17,466 nucleotides of DNA from Betaproteobacteria bacterium (GTDB lineage: Bacteria; Pseudomonadota; Gammaproteobacteria; Burkholderiales; SG8-41), in assembly GCA_025356695.1 (NCBI GenBank), contig JANXSE010000333.1, positions 1 to 17,466 of the forward strand, read 5' to 3'. The position numbers were made by a program, and so were the translations under genes. This document shows, piece after piece, positions 1 to 7,335 of this stretch. The notes beneath the pieces were generated by a model. It had not been told where the DNA came from, did no database searches, and saw only the letters and a list, made by a program, of their open reading frames with translations. Numbering within the stretch: the stretch's first letter is position 1; every line of letters begins with the position of its first letter.

Positions 1-1
1 C

Positions 2-346
2 ATGTACGCCGTCATCTTCGAAGTCGAACCCGCCGCCGGCCGCCAGCAGGAATACCTCGACATTGCCGCAGCGCTGCGGCCCGAGCTCGAAAAAATCGAC
101 GGCTTCATTTCGATCGAGCGTTTCTCCAGCCTGACCAAACCCGGCAAGATTTTGTCGTTATCATTCTGGCGCGACGAAGCCGCGATCATGAAATGGCGGC
201 AGCACGAAGAACATCATCAGGCGCAACAGAAGGGGCGCGGCGGCGTGTTCGCCGATTACCGGCTGCGCGTGGCGTCGGTGGTGCGTGATTACGGCATGTT
301 CGAGCGGGAAGAAGCGCCGCAAAAATATCCGGACGTCAAACGCTGA
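2..346 (+). CDS. Antibiotic biosynthesis monooxygenase (ABM)-domain protein
   Basis: A 114-residue protein with the size and pattern of a single ABM ferredoxin-like domain: an opening beta strand (YAVIFEVEP), a long helix, a central 'GFISIERF' strand, 'SLSFWRDEAAIMKWRQHEEH' leading into the second helix, and a closing strand 'YRLRVASVV'. In this family the fold binds small aromatic or heme-like molecules; members include quinol monooxygenases and heme-degrading enzymes, and many act on unknown compounds. No cofactor-binding residues can be assigned. The ATG lies at the very edge of the window, so a start further upstream cannot be excluded, though the domain begins right at this Met. It is convergent with hemW across a repeat-filled gap. 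The fold assignment is fairly secure; the reaction is unknown. Confidence 0.75.
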   Translation: MYAVIFEVEPAAGRQQEYLDIAAALRPELEKIDGFISIERFSSLTKPGKILSLSFWRDEAAIMKWRQHEEHHQAQQKGRGGVFADYRLRVASVVRDYGMFEREEAPQKYPDVKR

Positions 347-352
347 CCGCAT

Positions 353-564
353 GCCCGTAGGGCGGATGAGCGAAGCGTAATCCGCCGTATGCGGGTTTCC
401 AGTGCAGCAAACATTCGGCGGAATGCGCTTCGCTTTTCCGCGCTACAACGCTGGTTTTCTCGCGCGGCCCGTAGGGCGCAATAAGCGCAGCGCATTGCGC
501 CGAATGGCGTCGATGGCAAACGCTGGGCTGTGGTTTACGGCGCTGCGCGCCTAACCCACCCTAC
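353..564. repeat. Cluster of four GTAGGG-type palindromic repeat units
   Basis: The gap between two convergent genes holds four related units. Unit 1 (357-386, plus) starts GTAGGGCGGATGAGCGAAGC and has GGCGGAT/ATCCGCC arms. Unit 2 (413-446) is the same element inverted, reading GTAGCGCGG...AAGCGAAGCGCATTCCGCC on the minus strand. Unit 3 (471-505, plus) has GGCGCAAT/ATTGCGCC arms. Unit 4 (530-564, minus orientation) is a variant that begins GTAGGGTGGGTTAGGCGC on the minus strand. All share the 5' GTAGsG box, a central AGCG(A/C)AGCG-like segment and a closing inverted arm. Such units are dispersed in many proteobacterial genomes; mobility and function are not established here. Unit 4 supplies the stop codon of hemW. 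Confidence 0.8.
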
Positions 565-1775
565 GAGGTGCTGGGTGGCACTTGATCGCGCAGAAAAACC
601 TGCAGCAAATCGTTGAGAAAACGTCGCCCGAGCGCAGTCGGCTCGACGCGCTGATGATCGCGCGTGATCAACCCCTTGCCCTCGGCGATGTCGAGTTCCT
701 TCAACACCGACGTCAACGGCACACCAGCGCGCTCTTCGAACAGGACCAGTGGAAAGCCGCCGTTGAGCCGCAGCGCATTCATCATGAATTCGAAGCCAAC
801 GTCATCGGTGCCGATCTCGTGGCTTTCCTGCACCGCGTCACCCGATGCTGCGCTTTGCATGTATTGCGCAGGCTGCTTGTAGCGCGCCTGCCGCAGAATA
901 CGATTGGGAAACGAAATCTTGCTGTGCGCGCCGGCGCCGATGCCGAGGTAGTCGCCAAAGATCCAATAGTTCATGTTGTGGCGCGACTGCCGACCCGGTT
1001 GTGCAAAAGCCGAGGTTTCGTAATGCCGATAGCCGGCTGCGGCGAGCGCGTCTTCAGCGTTCTTTTGCATCTCCGCAGTGATGTCGTCGTCGGGCAGCGC
1101 CGGCGGATAGCGGTGAAAGTACGTGTTCGGCTCCAGAGTCAGGTGGTAGACCGACAGATGCGGCGGCGCGATCTCGAGCGCGGCGGCGATGTCAGCACGC
1201 GCCTCATCAATGCTCTGCCCCGGCAGCCCGTACATCAGATCGAGATTGAAGTTGTCGAAATGTTCTCGCGCAATGTCGATGGCGCGGCGCGCTTCGTCGT
1301 CGTTATGGATGCGGCCGAGCGATTTGAGATGCGCGGGATTGAAACTCTGGATGCCGACCGACAGACGGTTGACGCCCGCGACACGGAAAGCGCGGAATTT
1401 TTCCGTTTCGAACGTACCGGGATTGGCTTCGAGCGTGATCTCGGCCTCGACCGACAACGGCAGGCGCGCGCGCACTGCGGCGATGATCTGCTCGATGCCG
1501 GCGGCGGAAAACACGCTCGGCGTGCCGCCACCGAAAAACACCGTGTAGATCTTGCGCCCCCAGATCAGCGGCAGCGCCGCTTCGAGGTCGGCGGTGAGTG
1601 CTGCGATGTAGTCCTGTTCGGGCGCTTCGCCGCGCGCCTCATGCGAATTGAAATCGCAGTACGGGCATTTGCGCACGCACCACGGGATGTGGATGTAAAG
1701 CGATAAAGGTGGCAGCGTCTTCAAGTGCAGCGCCGTGTGGGGCATCAGGGATGAGGCGTGAACCAAAACCGGCAC
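561..1775 (-). CDS. hemW: Radical SAM heme chaperone HemW (HemN-like family)
   Basis: A 404-residue radical SAM protein. The cluster motif CxxxCxxC is C33-C37-C40 in 'IPWCVRKCPYCDFNSH', followed by 'VFFGGGTPS', the SAM-binding glycine motif. Family members were long annotated as oxygen-independent coproporphyrinogen III oxidase, but the HemW branch binds heme and delivers it to target proteins. The place between rdgB and the chromosome's next unit, and the short N-terminus before the cluster, fit HemW and not true HemN. The frame opens with GTG at 1775, two bases after the rdgB stop, suggesting translational coupling; an ATG at 1745 (residue 11) is a plausible alternative and neither has a strong Shine-Dalgarno. 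The last codons and the TAG stop lie inside a palindromic repeat unit. Confidence 0.9.
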   Translation of the reverse strand: MPVLVHASSLMPHTALHLKTLPPLSLYIHIPWCVRKCPYCDFNSHEARGEAPEQDYIAALTADLEAALPLIWGRKIYTVFFGGGTPSVFSAAGIEQIIAAVRARLPLSVEAEITLEANPGTFETEKFRAFRVAGVNRLSVGIQSFNPAHLKSLGRIHNDDEARRAIDIAREHFDNFNLDLMYGLPGQSIDEARADIAAALEIAPPHLSVYHLTLEPNTYFHRYPPALPDDDITAEMQKNAEDALAAAGYRHYETSAFAQPGRQSRHNMNYWIFGDYLGIGAGAHSKISFPNRILRQARYKQPAQYMQSAASGDAVQESHEIGTDDVGFEFMMNALRLNGGFPLVLFEERAGVPLTSVLKELDIAEGKGLITRDHQRVEPTALGRRFLNDLLQVFLRDQVPPSTS

Positions 1776-1777
1776 CC

Positions 1778-2506
1778 TCAGGGCTTGCTGCGGCCGGGTG
1801 GAAATTCGGACGGCAAACGCCGCGGCGCCAGGATCGGATCACGCGCCCTCGTCGCGGAACGCTTCGCTCCGGCCGACGCCTTCCCGATACCGAGCTCGCC
1901 GCGCAAACGTGCCACGAGTTGCGCTAATGCCTGCGCGCGGTGGCTGATCTGATTTTTTTCGTCGGGCGTGAACTCGGCGCCGGTCTGGCGCGTGCCTTCG
2001 ACCATGAACAAGGGGTCGTAGCCGAAGCCGCCGCTGCCACGCGGCGTTTGGACGATTTCGCCATGCCATTCGGCTTCGCAGATGAACGGCTGCGGATCGT
2101 CGGGGCCGCGCGTCAGCACGATCACGCAGTAATAATGCGCCTTGCGGTTGCTTTCGCTGGCGAGCAGTTCGAGCAGCTTCCGGTTGTTACGCTCGTCCTG
2201 CGCTTCGCGCGTGCACGGCTCGCCGTCGGCAGGTTCGCCCGCAAAGCGGGCCGAACGCACGCCGGGTGCGCCCCCCAGCGCATCGACACAGATGCCCGAA
2301 TCATCGGCCAGCGCGGGCAGGCCGGTACTGCGGCTGGCGTGATAAGCCTTCGCCAGCGCATTTTCGACGAAAGTGAAATGCGGCTCCTCGGCTTCAGTAA
2401 CACCAAGCGAGCCCTGGGCGACGATCTCGATATCCAGCGGCGTGAGGATCGCGCCGATCTCGCTCAGCTTGCCGAGATTGTTTGACGCGATGACGATCTT
2501 TTTCAT
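1778..2506 (-). CDS. rdgB: XTP/dITP diphosphatase RdgB (Ham1 family)
   Basis: Hydrolyses non-canonical purine triphosphates (ITP, dITP, XTP) to monophosphates, keeping deaminated bases out of DNA and RNA. Visible hallmarks are the N-terminal 'ASNNLGKLSEI' nucleotide-binding loop, 'LADDSGICVDALGGAPGVRS' with catalytic Asp near residue 69, 'GFGYDPLF' and 'SHRAQAL' near residue 188. The enzyme part ends near residue 205, close to the usual family length of about 200. It is followed by a basic tail of about 37 residues (rich in R, K, A, P), which is unusual and looks low-complexity. It lies 11 bp after rph and 2 bp before hemW, so the three are very likely one operon. Enzyme identity is secure; the tail's origin is not. 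Confidence 0.94.
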   Translation of the reverse strand: MKKIVIASNNLGKLSEIGAILTPLDIEIVAQGSLGVTEAEEPHFTFVENALAKAYHASRSTGLPALADDSGICVDALGGAPGVRSARFAGEPADGEPCTREAQDERNNRKLLELLASESNRKAHYYCVIVLTRGPDDPQPFICEAEWHGEIVQTPRGSGGFGYDPLFMVEGTRQTGAEFTPDEKNQISHRAQALAQLVARLRGELGIGKASAGAKRSATRARDPILAPRRLPSEFPPGRSKP

Positions 2507-2517
2507 GCGACCCGCGA

Positions 2518-3234
2518 TTACGTTCCCAGCGCCGCGTGTTGCGCCGCGATCAGCTGGCGGATGCCGTTCTGCGCGTGTTCGAGCAGCGCGTTCAATTCGT
2601 CGCGCGTGAACGGCTTGCCCTCGGCGGTGCCCTGCACCTCGACCATGCCGCCGTTGCCCGTCATCACCACGTTCATGTCGGTGTCGCAGGACGAATCCTC
2701 GGAGTAATCAAGATCGAGCACCGGCAGGCCCTCGTAGATGCCGACGGAGACCGCCGCCACCGTGTCCTGGATCGGGGTCACCGCGATCAGTTTTTTCGCC
2801 AGCAGAAAACTCACGGCGTCGTGCAATGCCACGTAAGCGCCCGTGATCGCCGCCGTGCGCGTGCCGCCATCGGCCTGGATGACGTCGCAATCGATCTGGA
2901 TGGTGCGCTCGCCGAGCGCCTGCATGTCGACCACCGCGCGCAGCGCGCGGCCGATCAGGCGCTGGATTTCCTGCGTGCGGCCCGACTGCTTGCCGCGCGC
3001 GGCTTCACGGTCCATCCGCGTATTCGTGGAGCGCGGCAGCATGCCGTATTCGGCGGTGACCCAGCCCTGCCCCTTGCCCTTGAGAAAGCCCGGCACCTTT
3101 TCCTCGACGCTGGCGGTGCACAGTACCCTGGTGTCGCCGCATTCGATCAGCACCGAACCCTCGGCATGGCGGGTATAGCGGCGCGTGATGCGAACGGCGC
3201 GGAGTTCGTCGGGCTTGCGATGGCTTGGCCGCAT
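2518..3234 (-). CDS. rph: Ribonuclease PH
   Basis: Phosphate-dependent 3'-to-5' exoribonuclease that trims tRNA 3' ends and helps degrade structured RNA; it works as a hexamer of dimers. The 238-residue length is normal. The N-terminus '[17 protein letters not shown]' is typical, as are '[18 protein letters not shown]', the phosphate-site region '[20 protein letters not shown]', '[20 protein letters not shown]' and '[20 protein letters not shown]'. The ATG at 3234 has an AGGAAAG-type ribosome binding site about 11 bases upstream. First gene of the minus-strand rph-rdgB-hemW run. Nothing is missing, so it should be active (unlike the frameshifted copy of E. coli K-12). Confidence 0.96.
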   Translation of the reverse strand: MRPSHRKPDELRAVRITRRYTRHAEGSVLIECGDTRVLCTASVEEKVPGFLKGKGQGWVTAEYGMLPRSTNTRMDREAARGKQSGRTQEIQRLIGRALRAVVDMQALGERTIQIDCDVIQADGGTRTAAITGAYVALHDAVSFLLAKKLIAVTPIQDTVAAVSVGIYEGLPVLDLDYSEDSSCDTDMNVVMTGNGGMVEVQGTAEGKPFTRDELNALLEHAQNGIRQLIAAQHAALGT

Positions 3235-3373
3235 AAGTGTGCTATCTTTCCTATGTTAAATATCGTCAATAACGCCACAATAGCGCCGCGACAAGGCCAC
3301 AACAGGCGCCCGCATCAAGGTGGTCTTGCAGCGCGCGTATTTTACCCTCCACTTTTCGAGTGTTACCAAAAAC
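3235..3373. promoter_or_regulatory. Divergent intergenic region between rph and yicC
   Basis: These 139 bp separate two divergently transcribed housekeeping units, so promoters for both must lie here or close by. The part next to rph is AT-rich compared with its surroundings (around 3241-3280). On the minus strand a weak pair TTGTGG (3275-3280) and TAACAT (3253-3258) with a 16-bp spacer can be read, but neither box is close to consensus. No convincing sigma-70 pair was found for yicC and no operator-like palindrome. The claim rests on gene arrangement more than on motif. Confidence 0.4.
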
Positions 3374-4240
3374 ATGATTCACAGCATGACAGGCTATGCC
3401 AGCACCACGCGCGAGCTGGCCACCGCGGCGCTCTCCGTTGAAATCCGCTCGGTCAACCACCGTTATCTCGACCTGCAGTTCCGCCTGCCGGAGGAACTGC
3501 GCGCGCTCGAAACCGGGCTGCGCGAACTGGCCACCGCGCGGCTGCAGCGCGGCAAGGTCGAGTGCCGTATTGCACTGAACCCGCTGCCGAACGCCGCCAA
3601 AGCGGCTGAACTGAACAACGAAGCGCTGAAACAACTGCGCGCGCTCTGCGAAAAACTGCGCCTGGCGTGGCCCAGCGTGCCCGGCCTCTCGGCCGCCGAC
3701 ATCCTGCGCTGGCCCGGCATGCTGAGCGTGCAGGAGGTCTCGGTCGAAGAACTGCGCGCCGATTGCTACGAAGCGCTGCAGGCCGTGCTCGAAGATTTCA
3801 CCGACTCGCGCGCGCGCGAAGGTGAAAAATTGAAAGCCATCCTGCTCGAACGCATGGCGTCGATGGAAGAACGCATCGCCGTGGTGGCGCCGCGCATGCC
3901 GGAGATCCTCGCCGCACATAAGGAAAAACTCTCCGCCAAGCTGCGCGAAGCGATGGCGGTGGCCGACGACGAACGCATCCGCCAGGAACTGGCCCTCTTC
4001 GCCAACCGCGTCGACGTCGACGAGGAACTCGGCCGCCTCGGCGCCCATCTGTCGGAATTGAAACGCATCCTCACCAAAGGCGGCGCCGTCGGCAAGCGGC
4101 TCGACTTCATGATGCAGGAACTCAACCGCGAGGCCAACACGCTCGGCTCCAAATCGGTGGATGTCGAAGTCACACGCGTCTCGCTGGACCTCAAGCTCCT
4201 CATCGAGCAGATGCGCGAGCAAATCCAAAATATAGAATGA
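3374..4240 (+). CDS. yicC: YicC/YloC family endoribonuclease
   Basis: A 288-residue member of the YicC family, whose members have been shown to be RNA endonucleases involved in small-RNA and mRNA turnover. The N-terminal domain begins 'MIHSMTGYAS' and continues 'VEIRSVNHRYLDLQFRLPEEL', the family signature. The C-terminal DUF1732 part contains 'VDEELGRLGAHLSELKRIL', 'GKRLDFMMQELNREANTLGS' and 'EQMREQIQNIE'. The middle, about residues 150-210, is charged and helical. I chose the ATG at 3374 because MIHSMTGYAS is the conserved family start; a longer frame opening at 3320 would add 18 unrelated residues. Its stop overlaps the gmk start in an ATGA, so the two are translationally coupled. Confidence 0.92.
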   Translation: MIHSMTGYASTTRELATAALSVEIRSVNHRYLDLQFRLPEELRALETGLRELATARLQRGKVECRIALNPLPNAAKAAELNNEALKQLRALCEKLRLAWPSVPGLSAADILRWPGMLSVQEVSVEELRADCYEALQAVLEDFTDSRAREGEKLKAILLERMASMEERIAVVAPRMPEILAAHKEKLSAKLREAMAVADDERIRQELALFANRVDVDEELGRLGAHLSELKRILTKGGAVGKRLDFMMQELNREANTLGSKSVDVEVTRVSLDLKLLIEQMREQIQNIE

Positions 4241-4845
4241 GCGGCAATCTTTTCATCGTCTGCGCGCCATCGGGCGCCGGCAAGACCAGCCTCGTCGCCG
4301 AGCTGCTGAGAATCGATTCCGGCATCAAGCTGTCGGTCTCTTACACCACGCGCGCGCCGCGCAGCGGCGAAATCAACGGCCGCGAGTACCATTTCGTCAG
4401 CAGCGGGAAATTCGAGGCCATGATCGAGGCCGGCGAATTTCTCGAAAGTGCGCTGGTGCATGACAACCATTACGGTACCTCGCAGGCCTGGATCGCCGAA
4501 CAGCGCGCCGCCGGCAACGACATTCTGCTCGAAATCGACTGGCAGGGCGCCCAACAGGTGCGGCGGGTGTTTCCGGACGCAATCGGCGTCTTTGTGCTGC
4601 CACCATCGTTCGAAACGCTGGTTTCACGCCTCAATACCCGCGCCCAGGACGCCCCGGACGTGATCGCCCGCCGCCTTTCGGCGGCGCGGGACGAGATCAG
4701 CCACGTGGCGGAGTTCGACTATGTTATTATCAACGACAAGTTCGGCGACGCAGTAAACGACCTTGTCGCCGTCGTCCGCGCCCAACGCCTGCGCCTGGAC
4801 GTCCAGACAGCCCGCCACGGCGAGCTCATCAACCGCATGAAATAA
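4237..4845 (+). CDS. gmk: Guanylate kinase
   Basis: Phosphorylates GMP to GDP with ATP, feeding GTP and (p)ppGpp pools. The 202-residue length is standard. The P-loop is 'APSGAGKTS' (about residues 10-18), the GMP-binding region 'SVSYTTRAPRSGEINGREYH' follows at 33-52, and 'LLEIDWQGAQQVRR' with its Asp lies near residue 101. The start ATG overlaps the yicC stop as ATGA. rpoZ follows 12 bp later and spoT after that, so the enzyme making the GDP used for alarmone synthesis is co-located with the alarmone synthetase, the arrangement common in beta- and gammaproteobacteria. Confidence 0.97.
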   Translation: MSGNLFIVCAPSGAGKTSLVAELLRIDSGIKLSVSYTTRAPRSGEINGREYHFVSSGKFEAMIEAGEFLESALVHDNHYGTSQAWIAEQRAAGNDILLEIDWQGAQQVRRVFPDAIGVFVLPPSFETLVSRLNTRAQDAPDVIARRLSAARDEISHVAEFDYVIINDKFGDAVNDLVAVVRAQRLRLDVQTARHGELINRMK

Positions 4846-4857
4846 CGAGGTGCATCC

Positions 4858-5064
4858 ATGGCACGCATTACCGTAGACGATTGCCTGAAGCTGATTCCGA
4901 ACCGTTTCGACCTGACGCTGGCGGCCACCTATCGCGCCCGCCAGTTGTGCAACGGCGCAGCCCCCATGGTCGAACCGAACCGCGACAAACCGACCGTGAT
5001 CGCCCTGCGCGAAATGGCCATGCAGAAATACGGCGTTGAAATTCTCGACAAGACGCCGTCCTAG
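4858..5064 (+). CDS. rpoZ: DNA-directed RNA polymerase omega subunit
   Basis: A 68-residue protein with the omega signature: '[20 protein letters not shown]', then 'ATYRARQL' and '[11 protein letters not shown]'. Omega binds the beta' subunit, helps core assembly and forms part of a ppGpp binding site on the enzyme. An AACGAGGTG ribosome binding site sits about 8 bases before the ATG. It lies between gmk and spoT, so a target subunit for ppGpp is encoded beside the gene that makes the signal. Length and ends are normal for the family. Confidence 0.95.
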   Translation: MARITVDDCLKLIPNRFDLTLAATYRARQLCNGAAPMVEPNRDKPTVIALREMAMQKYGVEILDKTPS

Positions 5065-5078
5065 GTTTTTGTCGTAAA

Positions 5079-5109
5079 CGGGGGCAGGCCACACACTGCT
5101 TTGCCCCCG
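5079..5109 (+). terminator. GC hairpin after rpoZ, possible terminator or attenuator
   Basis: CGGGGGCA at 5079-5086 is an exact inverted match to TGCCCCCG at 5102-5109, giving an 8-bp GC-rich stem with a 15-base loop. It begins 15 bp after the rpoZ stop. There is no T-run behind it, so it is not a textbook intrinsic terminator; it could reduce read-through into spoT or protect the 3' end of the gmk-rpoZ message. Structure is seen; the role is inferred. Confidence 0.35.
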
Positions 5110-5187
5110 CCGCACCGCACTCCCGTCGTTGTGGTAAGGTGAATTGCCCCCATTTGTGGAGTTGGCGATTCGTCACCGCAACCAACC

Positions 5188-7335
5188 ATGCCTGAAGCTG
5201 CAACCCTGTTCAAGGAATGGTCCGGCTATCTGAAGCCGGAGGACGTAGCGCGGCTTGAAACCGCCTATCACTTCAGCGAAGCCGCGCACCGCGGCCAGTT
5301 TCGCGCCTCGGGCGAGCCCTATATCTCGCATCCGCTGGCGGTTGCCAACATCCTCGCCCAGCTGCATCTCGACCCGCAGGCGCTGACCGCCGCCCTCCTG
5401 CACGATGTGATGGAGGACACCGAGGTCACCAAAAGCGAAATCACCGCGCAGTTCGGCAAACCGGTGGCGGAACTGGTCGACGGCGTCTCCAAGCTCGACC
5501 GCATCGAATTCGAAACGCACGAAGAAGCGCAGGCGGAAAATTTCCGCAAGATGCTGCTGGCGATGGCGCGCGACGTGCGCGTCATCCTGATCAAGCTTGC
5601 CGACCGCCTGCACAACATGCGCACGCTCGATGCAGTCCCGCCGGCCAAACGCAAGCGCGTCGCGCGCGAAACCATCGACATCTACGCGCCGATCGCCAAC
5701 CGGCTTGGCCTCAACGCGATCTACCAGGAACTCGACGACCTCTCCTTCCGCCATCTCTACCCGTCGCGTTACCGCGTGCTGTTCAAGGCGCTGAAGGCGG
5801 CGCGCGGCAACCGCCGCGAAGTGGTCGGCAAGGTGCTCGACGCGATCAAGAAAAAACTTGAACACGACAAGATCGAGGCTACGGTGCAGGGCCGCGAGAA
5901 ACACCTCTACAGCATCTTCCGCAAAATGCGCGAAAAGCACCTGACCTTCGCCAACGTGCTCGATGTGTTCGGTTTCCGCATCATCGTCAAGGACGTGCCT
6001 TCCTGCTACCTCGTGCTGGGCGCGCTGCACGGCCTCTACAAACCGATCCCCGGCGGCTTCAAGGATTACATTGCGATCCCGAAGGCGAACGGCTACCAGT
6101 CGCTGCACACCAAATTGTTCGGCCCCTTCGGCAGCCCGCTCGAGGTGCAGATCCGCACGCAGGACATGCACAAGATCGCCGAGGCCGGTGTCGCTTCGCA
6201 CTGGCTATACAAGAATTCGGACGCTTCGCTCAACGAACTGCAGCAGAAAACCCACCAGTGGCTGCAGAGCCTGCTCGAAATGCAGTCGGGCAGCGGCGAT
6301 TCGGTCGAGTTTCTCGAACACGTCAAGGTCGACCTTTTCCCGGATGAAGTCTATGTCTTCACGCCCAAGGGCAAGATCCTGTCATTGCCGCGCGGCGCGA
6401 CGGCGGTCGATTTCGCCTACGCCGTGCACACCGACATCGGCAACCGTTGCGTCGCAGTAAAAATCAACGACGAACTGGTACCACTGAGGACCGAACTGCG
6501 CAACGGCGACCGCGTCGACATCATCACCGCCTCCCACGCCAAGCCGAACCCGATGTGGCTGAACTATGTGATCACCGGCCGCGCGCGCGCGCAGATCCGC
6601 CACTTCCTGAAGACGGTGCAGTACGAGGAGTCGGCACATCTCGGCGAACGCCTGCTCAACCAGGCCTTGGGCGCGCTGCAGGCCAACGTCGGCGAAATCA
6701 CCGACGCGCAATGGAAAAAACTGCTGAAGGACAGCAATGCCAAAACACGCCAGGACATTCTCGGCGACATCGGCCTCGGCAAACGCCTCGGCGTGGTAGT
6801 GGCGCGCCGCCTGCTGGCGCTGTCCGAATCGCATCTGGTCGAACACAAACCGTCGGCGCCGATCGTCATCCGCGGCTCGGAGGGCATGGCGGTACAGTTT
6901 GCGCAATGCTGCCATCCGATTCCGGGCGATCCGATCATCGGTCTGCTCAACAAAGGCCAGGGCATGCTGATCCATACCCACGACTGCCCGGTCATCGCAA
7001 AAACGCGCTCCGATCCGGACAAGGTGTTTGACGTCGAATGGGCGCCGGAAACAAAAAAACTGTTCAACGTCAACATCCGCATCGTCGTCAAAAACGAACG
7101 CGGCGTACTGGCGAAGGTCGCCGCAGAAATCGCCGACTCCGATTCCAACATCGATAACGTGACGGTGGCGCCGGATTCCGGCGATCAGTACGCGACGATG
7201 AATTTCACCCTGCAAGTCGCCAACCGCGTGCACCTCGCGAAAATACTGCGCTCGCTACGCGGCATTCCGGAGGTGGTGCGCATCAACCGCATCAACTCAG
7301 GAGCCGGATCTTCAGCTCCGCAGCGAGATCATTAA
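5188..7335 (+). CDS. spoT: Bifunctional (p)ppGpp synthetase/hydrolase SpoT
   Basis: A long RSH protein of 715 residues controlling the stringent response. The N-terminal HD hydrolase domain keeps its metal ligands: H48 in 'YISHPL', H72-D73 in 'LLHDVMEDT' and D139 in 'KLADRLHNMRT'. The synthetase domain keeps 'VLDVFGFRIIV' (D259), 'GGFKDYIAIPKANGYQSLHT' and 'LEVQIRTQDMH' (E320), so both activities look intact, unlike RelA (dead HD) or gammaproteobacterial SpoT (weak synthetase). A TGS domain follows at about 385-445, a helical/zinc-finger-like region with 'FAQCCHPIPGDPIIG' near 580, and a C-terminal ACT domain from about 635. The only credible in-frame start is the ATG at 5188; the ribosome binding site is poor. 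The last 44 bp overlap the 3' end of the convergent dehydrogenase gene. Confidence 0.96.
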   Translation: MPEAATLFKEWSGYLKPEDVARLETAYHFSEAAHRGQFRASGEPYISHPLAVANILAQLHLDPQALTAALLHDVMEDTEVTKSEITAQFGKPVAELVDGVSKLDRIEFETHEEAQAENFRKMLLAMARDVRVILIKLADRLHNMRTLDAVPPAKRKRVARETIDIYAPIANRLGLNAIYQELDDLSFRHLYPSRYRVLFKALKAARGNRREVVGKVLDAIKKKLEHDKIEATVQGREKHLYSIFRKMREKHLTFANVLDVFGFRIIVKDVPSCYLVLGALHGLYKPIPGGFKDYIAIPKANGYQSLHTKLFGPFGSPLEVQIRTQDMHKIAEAGVASHWLYKNSDASLNELQQKTHQWLQSLLEMQSGSGDSVEFLEHVKVDLFPDEVYVFTPKGKILSLPRGATAVDFAYAVHTDIGNRCVAVKINDELVPLRTELRNGDRVDIITASHAKPNPMWLNYVITGRARAQIRHFLKTVQYEESAHLGERLLNQALGALQANVGEITDAQWKKLLKDSNAKTRQDILGDIGLGKRLGVVVARRLLALSESHLVEHKPSAPIVIRGSEGMAVQFAQCCHPIPGDPIIGLLNKGQGMLIHTHDCPVIAKTRSDPDKVFDVEWAPETKKLFNVNIRIVVKNERGVLAKVAAEIADSDSNIDNVTVAPDSGDQYATMNFTLQVANRVHLAKILRSLRGIPEVVRINRINSGAGSSAPQRDH

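Noticed and set aside
353..564. CRISPR-like array
   Set aside because: Units alternate in orientation, belong to two subtypes and lack uniform spacers; no cas gene is present.
582..1706. Long plus-strand open frame opposite hemW
   Set aside because: It is an antisense shadow in GC-rich coding DNA; hemW on the other strand carries all radical SAM motifs.
3241..3269. Minus-strand TTGACG with GATAGC as the rph promoter
   Set aside because: The -10 box is poor and its transcript would start at or inside the rph start codon region, leaving no room for the visible ribosome binding site.
3266..4228. Long minus-strand open frame opposite yicC
   Set aside because: Composition (His, Phe, Ala-rich) is that of an antisense shadow and yicC has the family signatures.
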